From positions 2,130,288 through 2,194,287 of the forward strand of contig NC_049994.1 in the NCBI RefSeq assembly GCF_000003815.2: 64,000 nt of DNA, read 5' to 3'. Positions 24,092 to 54,049 of this stretch are shown here, one piece after another. Each line of letters starts with the position of its first letter. Within the stretch, counting starts at the first letter, position 1. A program made the position numbers and the translations under genes. This DNA comes from Branchiostoma floridae (taxonomy: Eukaryota > Chordata > Leptocardii > Amphioxiformes > Branchiostomatidae). Below the pieces are notes generated by a model. That model saw only the letters and a program-made list of their open reading frames with translations, was not told the origin of the DNA and did not search any database.

Positions 24092-24396
24092 NNNNNNNNN
24101 NNNNNNNNNNNNNNNNNNNNNNNNNNNNNNNNNNNNNNNNNNNNNNNNNNNNNNNNNNNNNNNNNNNNNNNNNNNNNNNNNNNNNNNNNNNNNNNNNNNN
24201 NNNNNNNNNNNNNNNNNNNNNNNNNNNNNNNNNNNNNNNNNNNNNNNNNNNNNNNNNNNNNNNNNNNNNNNNNNNNNNNNNNNNNNNNNNNNNNNNNNNN
24301 NNNNNNNNNNNNNNNNNNNNNNNNNNNNNNNNNNNNNNNNNNNNNNNNNNNNNNNNNNNNNNNNNNNNNNNNNNNNNNNNNNNNNNNNNNNNNNNN
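24092..24396. other. Assembly gap, 305 N
   Basis: Run of undetermined bases just upstream of the first recognised transporter coding exon. A 5' non-coding exon could be hidden here. Confidence 1.
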
Positions 24397-24421
24397 TCAA
24401 CATGTCAAATATAACTCTTTA

Positions 24422-24791
24422 GAATTGCAAAACTATCTTTCCACACTGAATTAATATAGGGACTTACCCTAAATTTTCGGTCAAACTCCGTCGAGCTCAC
24501 AGAATGACCCTCTCTATCACCAGCAGTGACGTCAGGAACACGCCACTTTTGCACGAGGGGTTCATAAGTATCAAAATGTCTATGTCGCCCCCCGTCCCTG
24601 TTGAGTGTGGGCCGGTGGGCTATACTGTACACTGCCTCCTTATGACCCCCTCCTGCAAAAGTGGCGTGTTCCTGACGTCACTCCTTGAGATAGAGAGGGT
24701 CATTCTGTGAGCAAAGTGGACTGAGATTGACCGAAAATTTAGGGTAAGTCCCTATATTAATTCAGTGTTGGAAAGAAACTTTAGCAATTTC
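24422..24791. repeat. Foldback element with ~130-base arms
   Basis: GAATTGC followed by AATATAGGGACTTACCCTAAATTTTCGGTCAA pairs with the complement ending GCAATTTC. The inner arms carry GTGACGTCAGGAACACGCCA and its complement, including CRE-like TGACGTCA sequence on both arms. Confidence 0.65.
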
Positions 24792-24918
24792 TATAATGCA
24801 TTCTACCAACACAGATGAACTTTCATGCTATGATATAATTCTTATGGGACACCCGGTCTGTCTCTTAGCGTTATGTATTCAAAGTAATGTCGTCCTAATT
24901 CTCGTGCACAGGGTCATC

Positions 24919-44773
<19,855 letters not shown>

Positions 44774-44873
44774 NNNNNNNNNNNNNNNNNNNNNNNNNNN
44801 NNNNNNNNNNNNNNNNNNNNNNNNNNNNNNNNNNNNNNNNNNNNNNNNNNNNNNNNNNNNNNNNNNNNNNNNN
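44774..44873. other. Assembly gap, 100 N (unknown size)
   Basis: Exactly 100 undetermined bases, the conventional size for a gap of unknown length. Sequence on the two sides need not be close neighbours in the genome. Confidence 1.
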
Positions 44874-44924
44874 AAAAAAAACTTAACGGTTAAAGGCACC
44901 GCAAGACGGCAGGCATGCTGTATG

Positions 44925-45350
44925 GGTTTAGGTTAGATACAACTAGGTTCGGCTTAGTGTGCATACGACTTGGAACAGCTAACTGTACCCACAGAAGCGT
45001 CAATATGCCAATACAAATGTGCTAATGGACAAAATAGAATATGTACAGAAACGAGCTGCTAGGTATGTCTTGAAGGACTACAGGAACACCACCAGCGTGT
45101 CGTACCTACAGAACAAGCTGGGTTGGCTGACCCTGCAAGAAATGAGGTGTCAGGCTAGGCTAGTTCTACAAGGCCTGCCACATCTATAGCCATACATCAA
45201 TACATCACTAGGAACACAAAACCCCACTTGAGGACACCCACTCCGCCTTAACGCACTCTCTTGCCGGACTGAAACATACAGAACCAGTTATTTTCCAACA
45301 ACACTGAGTGAATGACACAAGCTACCAACACACAGTGTCACTGCACCATC
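44925..45350 (+). pseudogene. LINE reverse-transcriptase C-terminal remnant
   Basis: The frame from 45025 to 45189 encodes IEYVQKRAARYVL, NTTSV and LGWLTL, the conserved tail of CR1/Jockey-type non-LTR reverse transcriptases. Further diverged sequence lies on both sides. Broken by stops. It lies between the gap and the Polinton. Confidence 0.6.
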
Positions 45351-45930
45351 ACTTTCTAGCTTCAAGAGGGGGGTTGGTCCAACACAATTGAGCCGGCCCT
45401 CCCAGATGAAAGTCGGTGATTTCCTTTATCCTCGGGAACAGTGTATTGAAGCCATTGTGTTACGCCGGAAAACAGGACACAAAAGACGGGGAGGGACAAT
45501 AGACCCAGCTGTGTGCACACCGCTAACGTGGTTAGAGACACGAGAGTTTAAACGGTATCCTTCAAGGAGAGGTCGTACGGCAGCGACCACGGCCCATGGT
45601 GTACCAAGATAAGACAACGAACGGTGAATTAAGCGCTTGCCGGACTTTACGTTTGCCGTACACTGTGACATGGCCGGCCCAGGCTTCTGGAAACTGGGAG
45701 GGAAGGCGGAAATGTAACTGCCTTTATCAACAACATCATCAAAAGGGTTCTACGCCTTGCCATAGAGAGCCAGCGCAGAGCGGGGAGGTTTTCACCGTTT
45801 TGTCGCCGTTTCGCTTCACTGACTTCACTTGGGCGGAAGTGGCACGGCTTTGTTTCCGTCTTAGGGAGTACAGCCACCGGAAGTGCATCATTCAACGTGA
45901 ACGGACATGCCAACATTTGGCTAGCCCATC
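45350..45930. other. Left flank of the Polinton, nothing recognised
   Basis: GC-moderate sequence with short open frames (for example 45388-45612) and no domain that I recognise. The element's left terminus should lie here or in the gap. No sequence here is an obvious reverse complement of 60540-61000. Confidence 0.4.
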
Positions 45931-45937
45931 TTCTTAG

Positions 45938-45945
45938 TATAAAAA
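45938..45945 (+). promoter_or_regulatory. TATA box of the polymerase gene
   Basis: TATAAAAA, followed by a candidate 5' non-coding exon ending at TTTAG|GTAAGT (donor at 46066). The matching acceptor is TTCTTTCAG at 46658-46666, 35 bases before the polymerase ATG. Predicted transcript start is about 45965-45975. Confidence 0.5.
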
Positions 45946-46065
45946 GAACACGAGCGAGGCACTGGTCAGTTGGCGTGGTGATCACCCGAACTGTGGATTA
46001 TACCCGAACTGTGCCCCGGATTAATGACCGCAGTACCGCTACGGACGGAGCGTCTCTTTCTTTAG

Positions 46066-46666
46066 GTAAGTGGAAAACACTTTCTACATATCTTTGATCC
46101 TCTGTTAGAATCTCTCAAACAAGCGACAGTTGTTTATAACCCGTGTAAAACTAGAATATATGTTACAATATTTTCTCTGCAACAAAACGTGTTTTGAAGA
46201 AACTGTGGAAGGATTGTACCACGGCATTTTCGTTTAGCTTTCGTGTGGAGTGTCGAGTTATGTTTAACACTAGGGGATTCGTGTCACAACGTTACAAAAC
46301 TCTTGTTGTTGTCATGCCATGTCTGTAGTAATATTCTTTAGTAAAACTACACGCTAGATGATGTGATATCATCAGTATATGTTATGTCGAATGCTACGTA
46401 TATCTTTACCAATATTGAAACGTAACAGTATGTGTGTCACAGATTTTGTACCAAAGGGTTCCTCCGCTTTACCAAAACATGTCCGTACCGGCAAACCAGT
46501 TTTGTTTGGTGACAAAAGACCACCGATGCAATATCAGCCCTTGTTTTGTTTGTCACGGAATACTGATGAGTGTGCGGTCAACATGACAAAAGCACTGGTG
46601 AAACAACCAGAGGGGCGAGTAGATACGAATTCCGCTTTTCAAACAAAGCTTTGTATGTTCTTTCAG
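46066..46666 (+). other. Probable intron in the 5' leader of the polymerase gene
   Basis: A strong donor (GGTAAGT) and a strong pyrimidine-rich acceptor (TGTTCTTTCAG) bracket 601 bases with no conserved frame. The short open frames inside overlap only by chance. Confidence 0.5.
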
Positions 46667-46701
46667 AACCCACCAATGATCGACACTACCGTCACATAGT
46701 C

Positions 46702-49700
46702 ATGGCGTTCACTTGTGAAACGTGCGGAAAATCCTTTGCCCAAAAACGTAGTCTCACCCGTCACCAAAAGTCCCACGACACCACGACCTACCTCTGCGAG
46801 ATCTGCGACAAAACCTATAACCGTCTCGACAGTTTTAAGCGTCATCAAAAGTCCCACGACCCGAACGCACCCACGCACGAGTGTGATTTTTGCGGCAAAA
46901 AGTTTCCTAGACGGGACAACCTACTGCAACATCGGCGGCTGCACGATACACCCAAGCCGGCCCCCACGTTCTGGTGCCGTCCGTGTAACGTGGCGTTTGA
47001 CACGGCCCGTGCCCTGCAGGTGCACAGAGAAGCCACACACCCCGTGGCGTCTACTTCCCGTCCACAAAAGAGGGTTTCCACAGCAGACGGGGCCGGGTCC
47101 AAAGCGAAACGACGCCACATTCAACCCGCTGGAGACGACGCCGAGTTTCCTTTTGCGGAAGATCCGGAGGACGTGTCGGAAGAGCTGATTCCCCAACACG
47201 ATGACGGGGCCGTTCAAAATCTGTACAGACAGAAATGGTCCATGATCAGGACGCAGTTCAAGCGGGGACAAAACATCCAGGACACGTACAACTTTAGACT
47301 GGAGTCCGAAAATCCTAGCGATCTGGCTGACAACGTATGGGCCATCTTTGGCGACCAGCAAACCGTCTTTAAGATCAACCTATCGTTCGGGTTCATCCTC
47401 CAGGACGGGGAAACGGGGGCACTGCGATATTTTTACCCTTGTGAAAATAATAACGGGTTTTTGCCAGAACCTGTCCAAGTGGAAAACGAGGATGGTGTCC
47501 GACGGTTCCTGGACAAGATCGAAGAAGTCGATCACATGGAGCAAGCACGCCAGGAGCGCCCCAACAGCAAAACGGTCCTGCAAAAGATGGTGAACGTCAC
47601 GTTTTACGTCCACAAGATCAAGGACCATCCCATCGGTGCCCCGGGGACGCTGACAGACTACATCAGGAACAGCAGGTCTATCATCGCCCTTCTTAACCGA
47701 CCGCACGGCCCGTACACGGACAAACTCTGCTTTTTCAGGTGCCTGGCACTCCATCGGCAATGCGATCGCACCAAACTGGAAAGGACGACCAAAAGCCTCT
47801 TCAAAGAGTACCTGGCGTGGGTGGGTAAAACGCCCAGGCAGTTCAAAGGCGTGTCTCTCAAACATCTGGAGGAAATAGAGACATTGTTTGAGGTCGACGT
47901 GTACGTCTATGCTCTACAACCCAACGACGATGAAGACGCAGAAGATGGCGACTTTTTTGCTGAGTTGGTGAGGCGTCCCCTGTCTACACACAACAATACG
48001 ATGTATCTCAATCTCTGCGAGCAACATTTCAGTTACATTAAGGACTTTAAGACTTACGCCAAGTCGTACGCGTGTCCGCAATGCGGAAAGAGGTGGCAGC
48101 AGCGTTTTAATTGCGAAAGACACATTCGCACGTGCGACGGTAAGGTGACCAAGGTGTATCCGGGAGGCGCCTACCATCTACCGCAGACCATCTTTGAAAA
48201 GCTGCAGGACGAAGGGATCGTCATCCCCGAAGAAGATCGTTACTATCCCTACCGAGCCTGCTTCGATATAGAATGCCTTCTAAAACCACTGACTGATCAA
48301 AAGACGGACAAGATGACGTGGGAGGCGGCGCACGAACTCTTGAGCGTGAGCGTCTGCTCAAACGTCCCTGAATACACCGACCCAGAATGTTTCGTGTCCG
48401 AAGGCGACCCGACAAAAGTGGCTGAAGACTTGTTGAATTTCCTACAGCAAATCAGTCGTAAGGCGTACTCCCTTCTGTTGGAAAAGTATCACTGGGCGGT
48501 GCTCAAGATGGAAGAAATTCGGCAAAGGGATTTGGAGAAAGAGGAAAAAGAAGAAGAAACGGAAGGAGAATCCCCGCAAGACATAGTTGACAAGGCGAAG
48601 CGAAAAGAAAAACGCCGGAAAGAACATTACATGACCAAACTGATTGAGGAACTGACCAAGTACATGAGTCAGCTGGTCGTCCTTAGTTTCAACGGTGGGA
48701 AGTATGACCTGAACGCCATCAAAAAAGTGTTCCTCCCGCTGCTGCTGCGATCGACCAGCAAACTCCGACCCATCAAGAAGAACAACACGTACATGTCGAT
48801 TGAAACGGACGACATGAAATTCCTGGATCTCATCAATTATGTGGCGCCGGGCTTCTCCTACTCGATCCTGCTGAAGGCGTACGGCTGCCAGGAGACAAAG
48901 GGGTTCTTCCCGTAAGTAGACGGCCTTCTTTTGTTTGCATTCTGATGTGATGTGACCGACATTGTGTTAGCCCGACATTGTGTTAGAGCGGGCTATGACG
49001 TGTTATTTTTGTCCCATTGACATGACAGGTACGAATGGATGGACAGCTTGGACAAGTTGGAGCACACGCGGCTGCCACCACGAGCCGCCTTCCATAGCAA
49101 CCTGCGACAGTCCGACATCTCGGAGGAGGATTATCTGTACTGTCAGCGCGTGTGGGAAGAGCAGGGCATGACGACCATGAGGGACTTCCTGATATGGTAG
49201 GTCGTTGTACGTTATCTCGTAACACCTAGATGATAACCTAGATTGAGCGGAGCGGTTGGACTTAACAAATCACGACTAATCTTTGTTCCTACAGGTACAA
49301 CAACAAGGACGTTAGCCCCATGGTAGAAGCCGTGCAGAAGATGACAGAGTTCTACCAGGACAAGGGTATAGACATGTTTAAGGACGGCATTAGCGTCCCG
49401 GGTCTAACACTTAAGTACCTTTTCATGAACCTGCCGCGCGATACTTACTTTACTGTTCCAGACAATGAAGACGTGTACAGGTTGTATAAAGACAACATAG
49501 TGGGGGGACCCAGCATCATCTTTCATAGGTACCACGAGAAGGGCAAGACCTACATCAGGGCCGACGAGATGACATTGTCGGGCAGGGAACCGAAACCTTG
49601 TCAAAAGGTCATTGGCTACGACGCGAATGCGTTATATCTGTGGGCCCTGATGCAGGACATGCCTTCCGGCCATTACATTCGGCGGAGAGAAGACACGGGG

Positions 49701-51314
49701 TTCGAAAGAGAATATTCCACACCTCAGTGGGGACGAATGGCCGTCGACTGGTTAGACTGGGTGGCCCAAGAGCGGAATCTCGCCATTCGCCACAAATTCA
49801 ATAGCACCGAAAAGCGCATCGGTTCACGTCGAATTCCGGTGGACGGTTTCTGTTCGGACACCGGGCAAATCTTTCAGTTTCACGGCTGCTATTGGCACGG
49901 GCACGCCTGCTCCTTGACCAGAGGCCAAGTCTTCAACGATCGGCGCGGCAAGTCTTTCGCGACTTTGCGGGCGGAAACGGCCCAAACGACCGAGTACCTG
50001 CGAGCGTGTGGGTATACGGTCACCGAAATGTGGGAATGTCAGTGGAGAAACTTGGTAAGAGCCGACGTCCGATTGGCGTCTTTCTTGGAAGGCCGCAAGA
50101 CTCCCACCGAACATCTTCCCGACATGACCGGTGAACGCGTCCTCCAGGCTCTTCGCTCGAAGGAGTTGTTTGGAGCGGTAGAATGCGACATCGAGGTCCC
50201 CGCGGATCTCAAGTCGCGCTTCGCCGAAATGCCTCCGATATTTAAGAACGTCGAGATTTCCATTGACGATATTGGCGAGCACATGAAGTCGTACGCCAAG
50301 ACGCATCGCATCATGTCCAAGCCCAGGCGATCGCTCATCGGTAGTATGTTCGGTCAAAAGATTCTCTTGGCTTCGCCCTTGCTCAACTGGTATCTCGACC
50401 ACGGCTTGAAGGTCACTCGCATCTACCAGGTGATGGAGTACAGACCCAAGCCGAGTTTTAAAGCTTTCGGAGATGCCGTTAGCGATGCGAGGCGCAAGGG
50501 CGACGAGGACAAAGCCAAGAAGATCATCGCCGACACCATGAAGCTGATCGGTAATTCGGGTTACGGCAAGACGGTCACCAACAAAGAAAAACAAACAGAC
50601 GTCGAGTATTGCCAAGACGTCGTGACCGCCACTCGAAAGATCAACACTTTGCGGTTTCGGCATCTGATCGTGGTCAACGACGACAATTTCTTTGAAGTTG
50701 AGTCGGCGAAGCGCACCATCAAGTTTAACCTTCCCATGCAAATTGGCTTCTTCGTATACCAATACGCCAAATTGCGTATGCTCGCCTTTTACTACGACTT
50801 TATGTTGAAGTTCGTGGACGTGTCCGATTTCCAGTACTGTGAAATGGACACGGACTCCGCTTATATCGCCATCTCGGCGGACAAGCTGGAGGACGTGATC
50901 AAACCCGACATGCGGGATTCGTACTTCCGCGAGAAATCTGACTGGTTTCCCCGAACAGACACCAAGCAGAACGCGGCTTACGACAAGCGCACTCCCGGGC
51001 TGTTCAAAGAAGAATGGTCCGGGAGCGGTATAGTCGGTCTGTGCAGTAAAACGTATTACTGTTTCGGCGGAGATGACACGAATGAGGACAAGTTCAGTTG
51101 CAAAGGGGTGAGCAAACGATGTAACGACATTAACCACCTCAAGTACCTGAACGTCTTGCAGACCAAGAAAAGCGGCCAGGGCATCAACAAAGGGTTTCGC
51201 GTGCGCGAGAGCGAAATACACACGTACACGCAAATTCGCGATGCCTTTTCGTACTTCTATCCCAAACGAAAGGTTAAGCATGACAGGGTCACCACTCTCC
51301 CTCTCGATATTTAG
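46702..51314 (+). CDS. PolB: Zinc-finger/protein-primed type B DNA polymerase
   Basis: Replicative polymerase of the Polinton; the family uses a protein primer. Start taken at 46702 (MAFTCETCGK), not the in-frame upstream 46570, because a leader acceptor falls at 46666. Exons are 46702-48911, 49029-49196 and 49295-51314 with GT-AG introns of 117 and 98 bases, giving about 1,465 residues. Four C2H2 zinc fingers occupy residues 5-113 (C5/C8/H21/H25, 32/35/48/52, 61/64/77/81, 92/95/108/113), with a fifth Cys-rich finger near 458. Exonuclease motifs are FDIE (D522, E524), FNGGKYD (N664, D669) and the YNNKD motif at the exon 2/3 boundary. Polymerase motifs are YDANALYLW (D902), KLIGNSGYG (N1213) and DTDS (D1311, D1313). 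All catalytic residues are intact. The zinc-finger array is unusually prominent. The antisense frame 49824-51353 is a shadow. Confidence 0.93.
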
Positions 51315-51392
51315 AGAGGCTAGCGTGTCATTATAATAGTATAGTAGACGCATAAATAGTACTGCTGGACAGACTTGACGTCATTTGCGGGT

Positions 51393-52040
51393 ATGGATGC
51401 GAGAATACACCATCCATGTCGAATGGTTCTAGCGGGCTGTTCTGGCTCTGGAAAATCTTATTTTGCTCAAAAACTACTGACGACGGGAGCCAGTTGGCTT
51501 GATCCCGGGCCTTTTGAACACGTGGTATGGCTGTACTCGGAGTTTCAGGACAAGATCCACCGCGAGCTGACTTCGAAACTAGGGTCAAAAGTTCAGTTCG
51601 TAGAGGGCCTTCCCAACAATTGGAATGACGTCATTAAGCCGTCATGCCGCAACGCGCTCGTGATTGATGATCTCATGATTGAGTCGGCCAAGGATACGGA
51701 TCAAAGAGTTACAAAACTGTTTACCCGAGCCAGCCGTCATCGTGACTTGTCGGTGATTTTTCTCGTTCAGAATTTGTTCTTTCAAGGCCTAAGAACCATT
51801 TCTCTAAACTCCAGTTACATCGTCCTGTTCAAATCGCCAAGGGATCAAAGCATGATCACCACGTTAGCGCGGCAAATGTACCCGGGGCACGGTAAATTTC
51901 TTCGAGAGTGTTACGAAGACGCCGTGAATAAGACGACGTACGGACATCTCTTCCTTGACCTCCATCCCGAAACGCCCGAGGACCTGCGCGTGAGAACAAA
52001 CATGCTGACGCCGCAACCCCAAGTGTACCTGAGAAAGTGA
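51393..52040 (+). CDS. ATPase: Genome-packaging ATPase (FtsK/HerA, A32-like)
   Basis: Motor that drives DNA into the capsid in Polintons, adenovirus-like and poxvirus-like lineages. Length is 215 residues from the first ATG at 51393; the open frame extends six codons upstream without an ATG. Walker A is AGCSGSGKS near residue 20. Walker B is ALVIDDL near residue 90, followed by an Arg-rich segment FTRASRHRDLSVIFLVQN that contains the sensor Gln-Asn typical of the family. It lies 78 bases after the polymerase stop, on the same strand. Size matches other Polinton ATPases. No defects. Confidence 0.9.
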   Translation: MDARIHHPCRMVLAGCSGSGKSYFAQKLLTTGASWLDPGPFEHVVWLYSEFQDKIHRELTSKLGSKVQFVEGLPNNWNDVIKPSCRNALVIDDLMIESAKDTDQRVTKLFTRASRHRDLSVIFLVQNLFFQGLRTISLNSSYIVLFKSPRDQSMITTLARQMYPGHGKFLRECYEDAVNKTTYGHLFLDLHPETPEDLRVRTNMLTPQPQVYLRK

Positions 52041-52084
52041 TAAAACGTTCCGTTCGTCCACGTCGCGGTCTCATTTTGCCGAAG

Positions 52085-52420
52085 ATGTCGAAGAGGTTAC
52101 ATCGTCACGCCGATTGTCTCCGGGTGTTGAGCAAGGCCAACCCGAAATTGCGAAAAGCCATTCTGTCGTCCGCCCCTAACGATCTCTTGAAATCGATTTG
52201 TGACTGCACGCACAACGTCTTGAAGGGCAACGTTCGTCTCACACCGGCCCAGAAGAAAGGTCTGGCTCGGCACAAAGCCACTCTGCGTCAGCTTGGCGAT
52301 AAGAGGGTTCCCCTGACCAAGAAAAGACAGACGTTGATCCAGAAGGGTGGGTTCCTGTCTCTTCTACTCAGTCCTATTATTAATGCAATTAGTTCCTTAT
52401 TTGGAGGTGGACGGAAGTAA
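52085..52420 (+). CDS. Small basic Polinton protein with hydrophobic C-terminus
   Basis: 111 residues from ATG 52085. Strongly basic (RLHRHADCLRVL at the N-terminus, GNVRLTPAQKKGLARHK in the middle), with a hydrophobic, glycine-ending tail (LSLLLSPIINAISSLFGGG). I recognise this layout as recurrent in animal Polintons/adintoviruses, where it is placed among presumed virion proteins; its exact role is unknown to me. The basic body could bind DNA and the tail could be membrane-active, by loose analogy with adenoviral core and lytic peptides. It begins 44 bases after the ATPase and ends 15 bases before the next gene, consistent with co-expression. Confidence 0.7.
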   Translation: MSKRLHRHADCLRVLSKANPKLRKAILSSAPNDLLKSICDCTHNVLKGNVRLTPAQKKGLARHKATLRQLGDKRVPLTKKRQTLIQKGGFLSLLLSPIINAISSLFGGGRK

Positions 52421-52435
52421 CGCCGCTCTGTCGTC

Positions 52436-53251
52436 ATGGAACACAGCAGAAAGATGGCCCTCGTGCCGCAAGAATTGCTATCAACGATTCAGGCTAAGCA
52501 ACAAGAACAGACGTCTCCCCTGGTCAAGACCGCCGTTACCTTGGACGAGGAAATGAAGTCTGTGATGGAACGACCCGATCTTCCGGACGACGAGAAAGCT
52601 ACCTTGTACCAACAACTCTTGCAGCGTTATTTGACGTACAGAGATAAGCGTCGCACAGAGCCCGTCACGGTCAGGGTATTGTCCTCGCCTCCTACCGTCA
52701 CCAACACCGCTACCACGGACGCCACCACGGATGAAAAGGCTCCCAGCACCCCCGCAGCCAGCGGCAAAGAAGACAAGAGCATACTGGAGGCCTTTCCCAA
52801 GACCATGAAAGCTCGCGCACGACAGATGCTCAACGTCATCAAACACAAGGGCGGTGACATCATCGGTTATAACGATCAGGGACAGTTGCTCTACAACAAA
52901 CAAGTGGTCCCAGGTTCAAATGTGTCCGACTTGATTAGAGACGCGATGCAAAGGAGGCACGGGTTCAATCCCACCGGCTGGCAATCTTTCGCCAGGGGCC
53001 TGGCACGCATCAATGCGCCGGAAGCCGCTATCAGGCACCCGACCCGGCTGTCCGTGATCCAACGTCACAAGAGTCGCACCGCCCGTGGTGAAGATCTGTC
53101 AGACGGAGAGAGCGAAGACGTCCTCCCAACACCCCAACCCAAGCGACGTCGTGTTGTCGCTCAAAGAATCCCAGGAAAGAAGTGGAAAGTTGGCAGTGCA
53201 GGCACTACGTCATCTGCAAAAGGGAGCTTCTCGGAAATGTCGTGGACTTAG
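52436..53251 (+). CDS. Conserved Polinton protein of unknown function
   Basis: 271 residues. The N-terminus is helical (ALVPQELLSTIQAKQQ, then PDDEKATLYQQLLQRYLTY). A Ser/Thr/Pro-rich linker leads to a conserved central block (KARARQMLNVIKHKGGDIIG, LLYNKQVVPGSNVSDLIRDA). The C-terminus is basic with a likely nuclear localisation signal (PKRRR). The pattern is familiar from Polintons of other animals, where it is listed as an unassigned, probably virion-associated gene. No enzyme motif is seen. Last gene of the rightward arm. Confidence 0.7.
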   Translation: MEHSRKMALVPQELLSTIQAKQQEQTSPLVKTAVTLDEEMKSVMERPDLPDDEKATLYQQLLQRYLTYRDKRRTEPVTVRVLSSPPTVTNTATTDATTDEKAPSTPAASGKEDKSILEAFPKTMKARARQMLNVIKHKGGDIIGYNDQGQLLYNKQVVPGSNVSDLIRDAMQRRHGFNPTGWQSFARGLARINAPEAAIRHPTRLSVIQRHKSRTARGEDLSDGESEDVLPTPQPKRRRVVAQRIPGKKWKVGSAGTTSSAKGSFSEMSWT

Positions 53252-53501
53252 TAGCGTTAACAAGTAAAGTTTCCCGTGATTCGGACGCGGGCCTAGATAT
53301 AGAGACTGGTTTTCCATTTATTTGTTTCTGCGAGTGTATGTGTATGATTGTGTGTGCGATTGTGTGTGTGTGTGTGTGCCGAAATAGAGACCACGCTATG
53401 ACCGATATACGTTTTCATGATATTTATTCGTCACAACCTTCTACAGTCAATACTACACTCTAAAAGCTATATCATATAGTATATGGTTAACCATGCATAC
53501 G
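53252..53501. other. Convergence zone between the two arms
   Basis: About 250 AT-richer bases with a short (TG)n run at about 53338-53378. On the minus strand AATAAA (53428-53423) would serve the leftward genes. I see no plus-strand AATAAA here for the rightward genes. Confidence 0.5.
53423..53428 (-). terminator. Poly(A) signal for the leftward capsid/protease genes
   Basis: AATAAA on the minus strand, about 75 bases beyond the protease stop codon. Confidence 0.5.
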
Positions 53502-54047
53502 TTAGTCGTTAAACGCTCGATCAAAGTCTTCTAGGGTTCTCGCTATCTGTCGCATGACGAGCTCAATGTCGACCACGGGAGCATCTATATCAAAATGCCG
53601 CTCTATAAACTCTGCTACGGATACATCGTTCAGTTCTAAGTCGCTGCTAAACATCTCGACTATGTTAGTCATCGGAATATTTCGGCATCTGTGCAAGAGG
53701 TAGAACAGGCAGTGCTGCCCACAAGTGGTAGACAGTCTAGCTTGTATCTGGCGCTGGTTACGAATCCACGGAAGGCGCGTATTTCTCCGCAAAAATCTTA
53801 GTATAGGTCGGGGATACAGACCAGGTGCACGGCCATAAGAATCAAAGAATTCGCCCCGTCCTTCCCCGTCGAAATAGATGGCCAGCCAATGCTGCCCGGG
53901 CTTATTGCTTGGGTCAGTATTAACGACGTAAGCGCTCGGATAGACCCGTACATGCCTCGGAAGCCGATCTGAAGCAAAGACTCCGCGGAGGTGAGGTGCC
54001 GTGTTCTTGTCGCTCCGTAAGACGGCGTACATCTGTCTCGTGTCCAT
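53502..54047 (-). CDS. PRO: Adenain-like maturation cysteine protease
   Basis: 181 residues. Related to the adenovirus protease/Ulp1 clan that trims capsid precursors. The expected triad is visible: His in QHWLAIYFD, Asp in EFFDSYG, then the Gln-Cys region TTCGQHCLFYLLHR with the nucleophile Cys and preceding Gln. Length is near the family norm. The ATG lies two bases after the stop of the major capsid gene (TAG AG ATG), so the two are probably translated from one message or have overlapping signals. No defects. Confidence 0.9.
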   Translation of the reverse strand: MDTRQMYAVLRSDKNTAPHLRGVFASDRLPRHVRVYPSAYVVNTDPSNKPGQHWLAIYFDGEGRGEFFDSYGRAPGLYPRPILRFLRRNTRLPWIRNQRQIQARLSTTCGQHCLFYLLHRCRNIPMTNIVEMFSSDLELNDVSVAEFIERHFDIDAPVVDIELVMRQIARTLEDFDRAFND

Positions 54048-54049
54048 CT

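Noticed and set aside
24070-24454. Open frames spanning the N runs at 1.1, 24.1 and 44.8 kb
   Set aside because: They consist mainly of undetermined residues.
49824-51353. 509-residue open frame on the minus strand
   Set aside because: It is exactly antisense to the PolB catalytic exon, which has all polymerase motifs. The antisense frame has no domain and arises from GC-biased codons.
51375-51393. Upstream non-ATG starts for the ATPase (51375), small basic protein (52037), integrase (57904) and major capsid protein (55483)
   Set aside because: These begin with TTG or GTG, which is unlikely in an animal cell. The first ATG of each gives family-like lengths and avoids overlaps.
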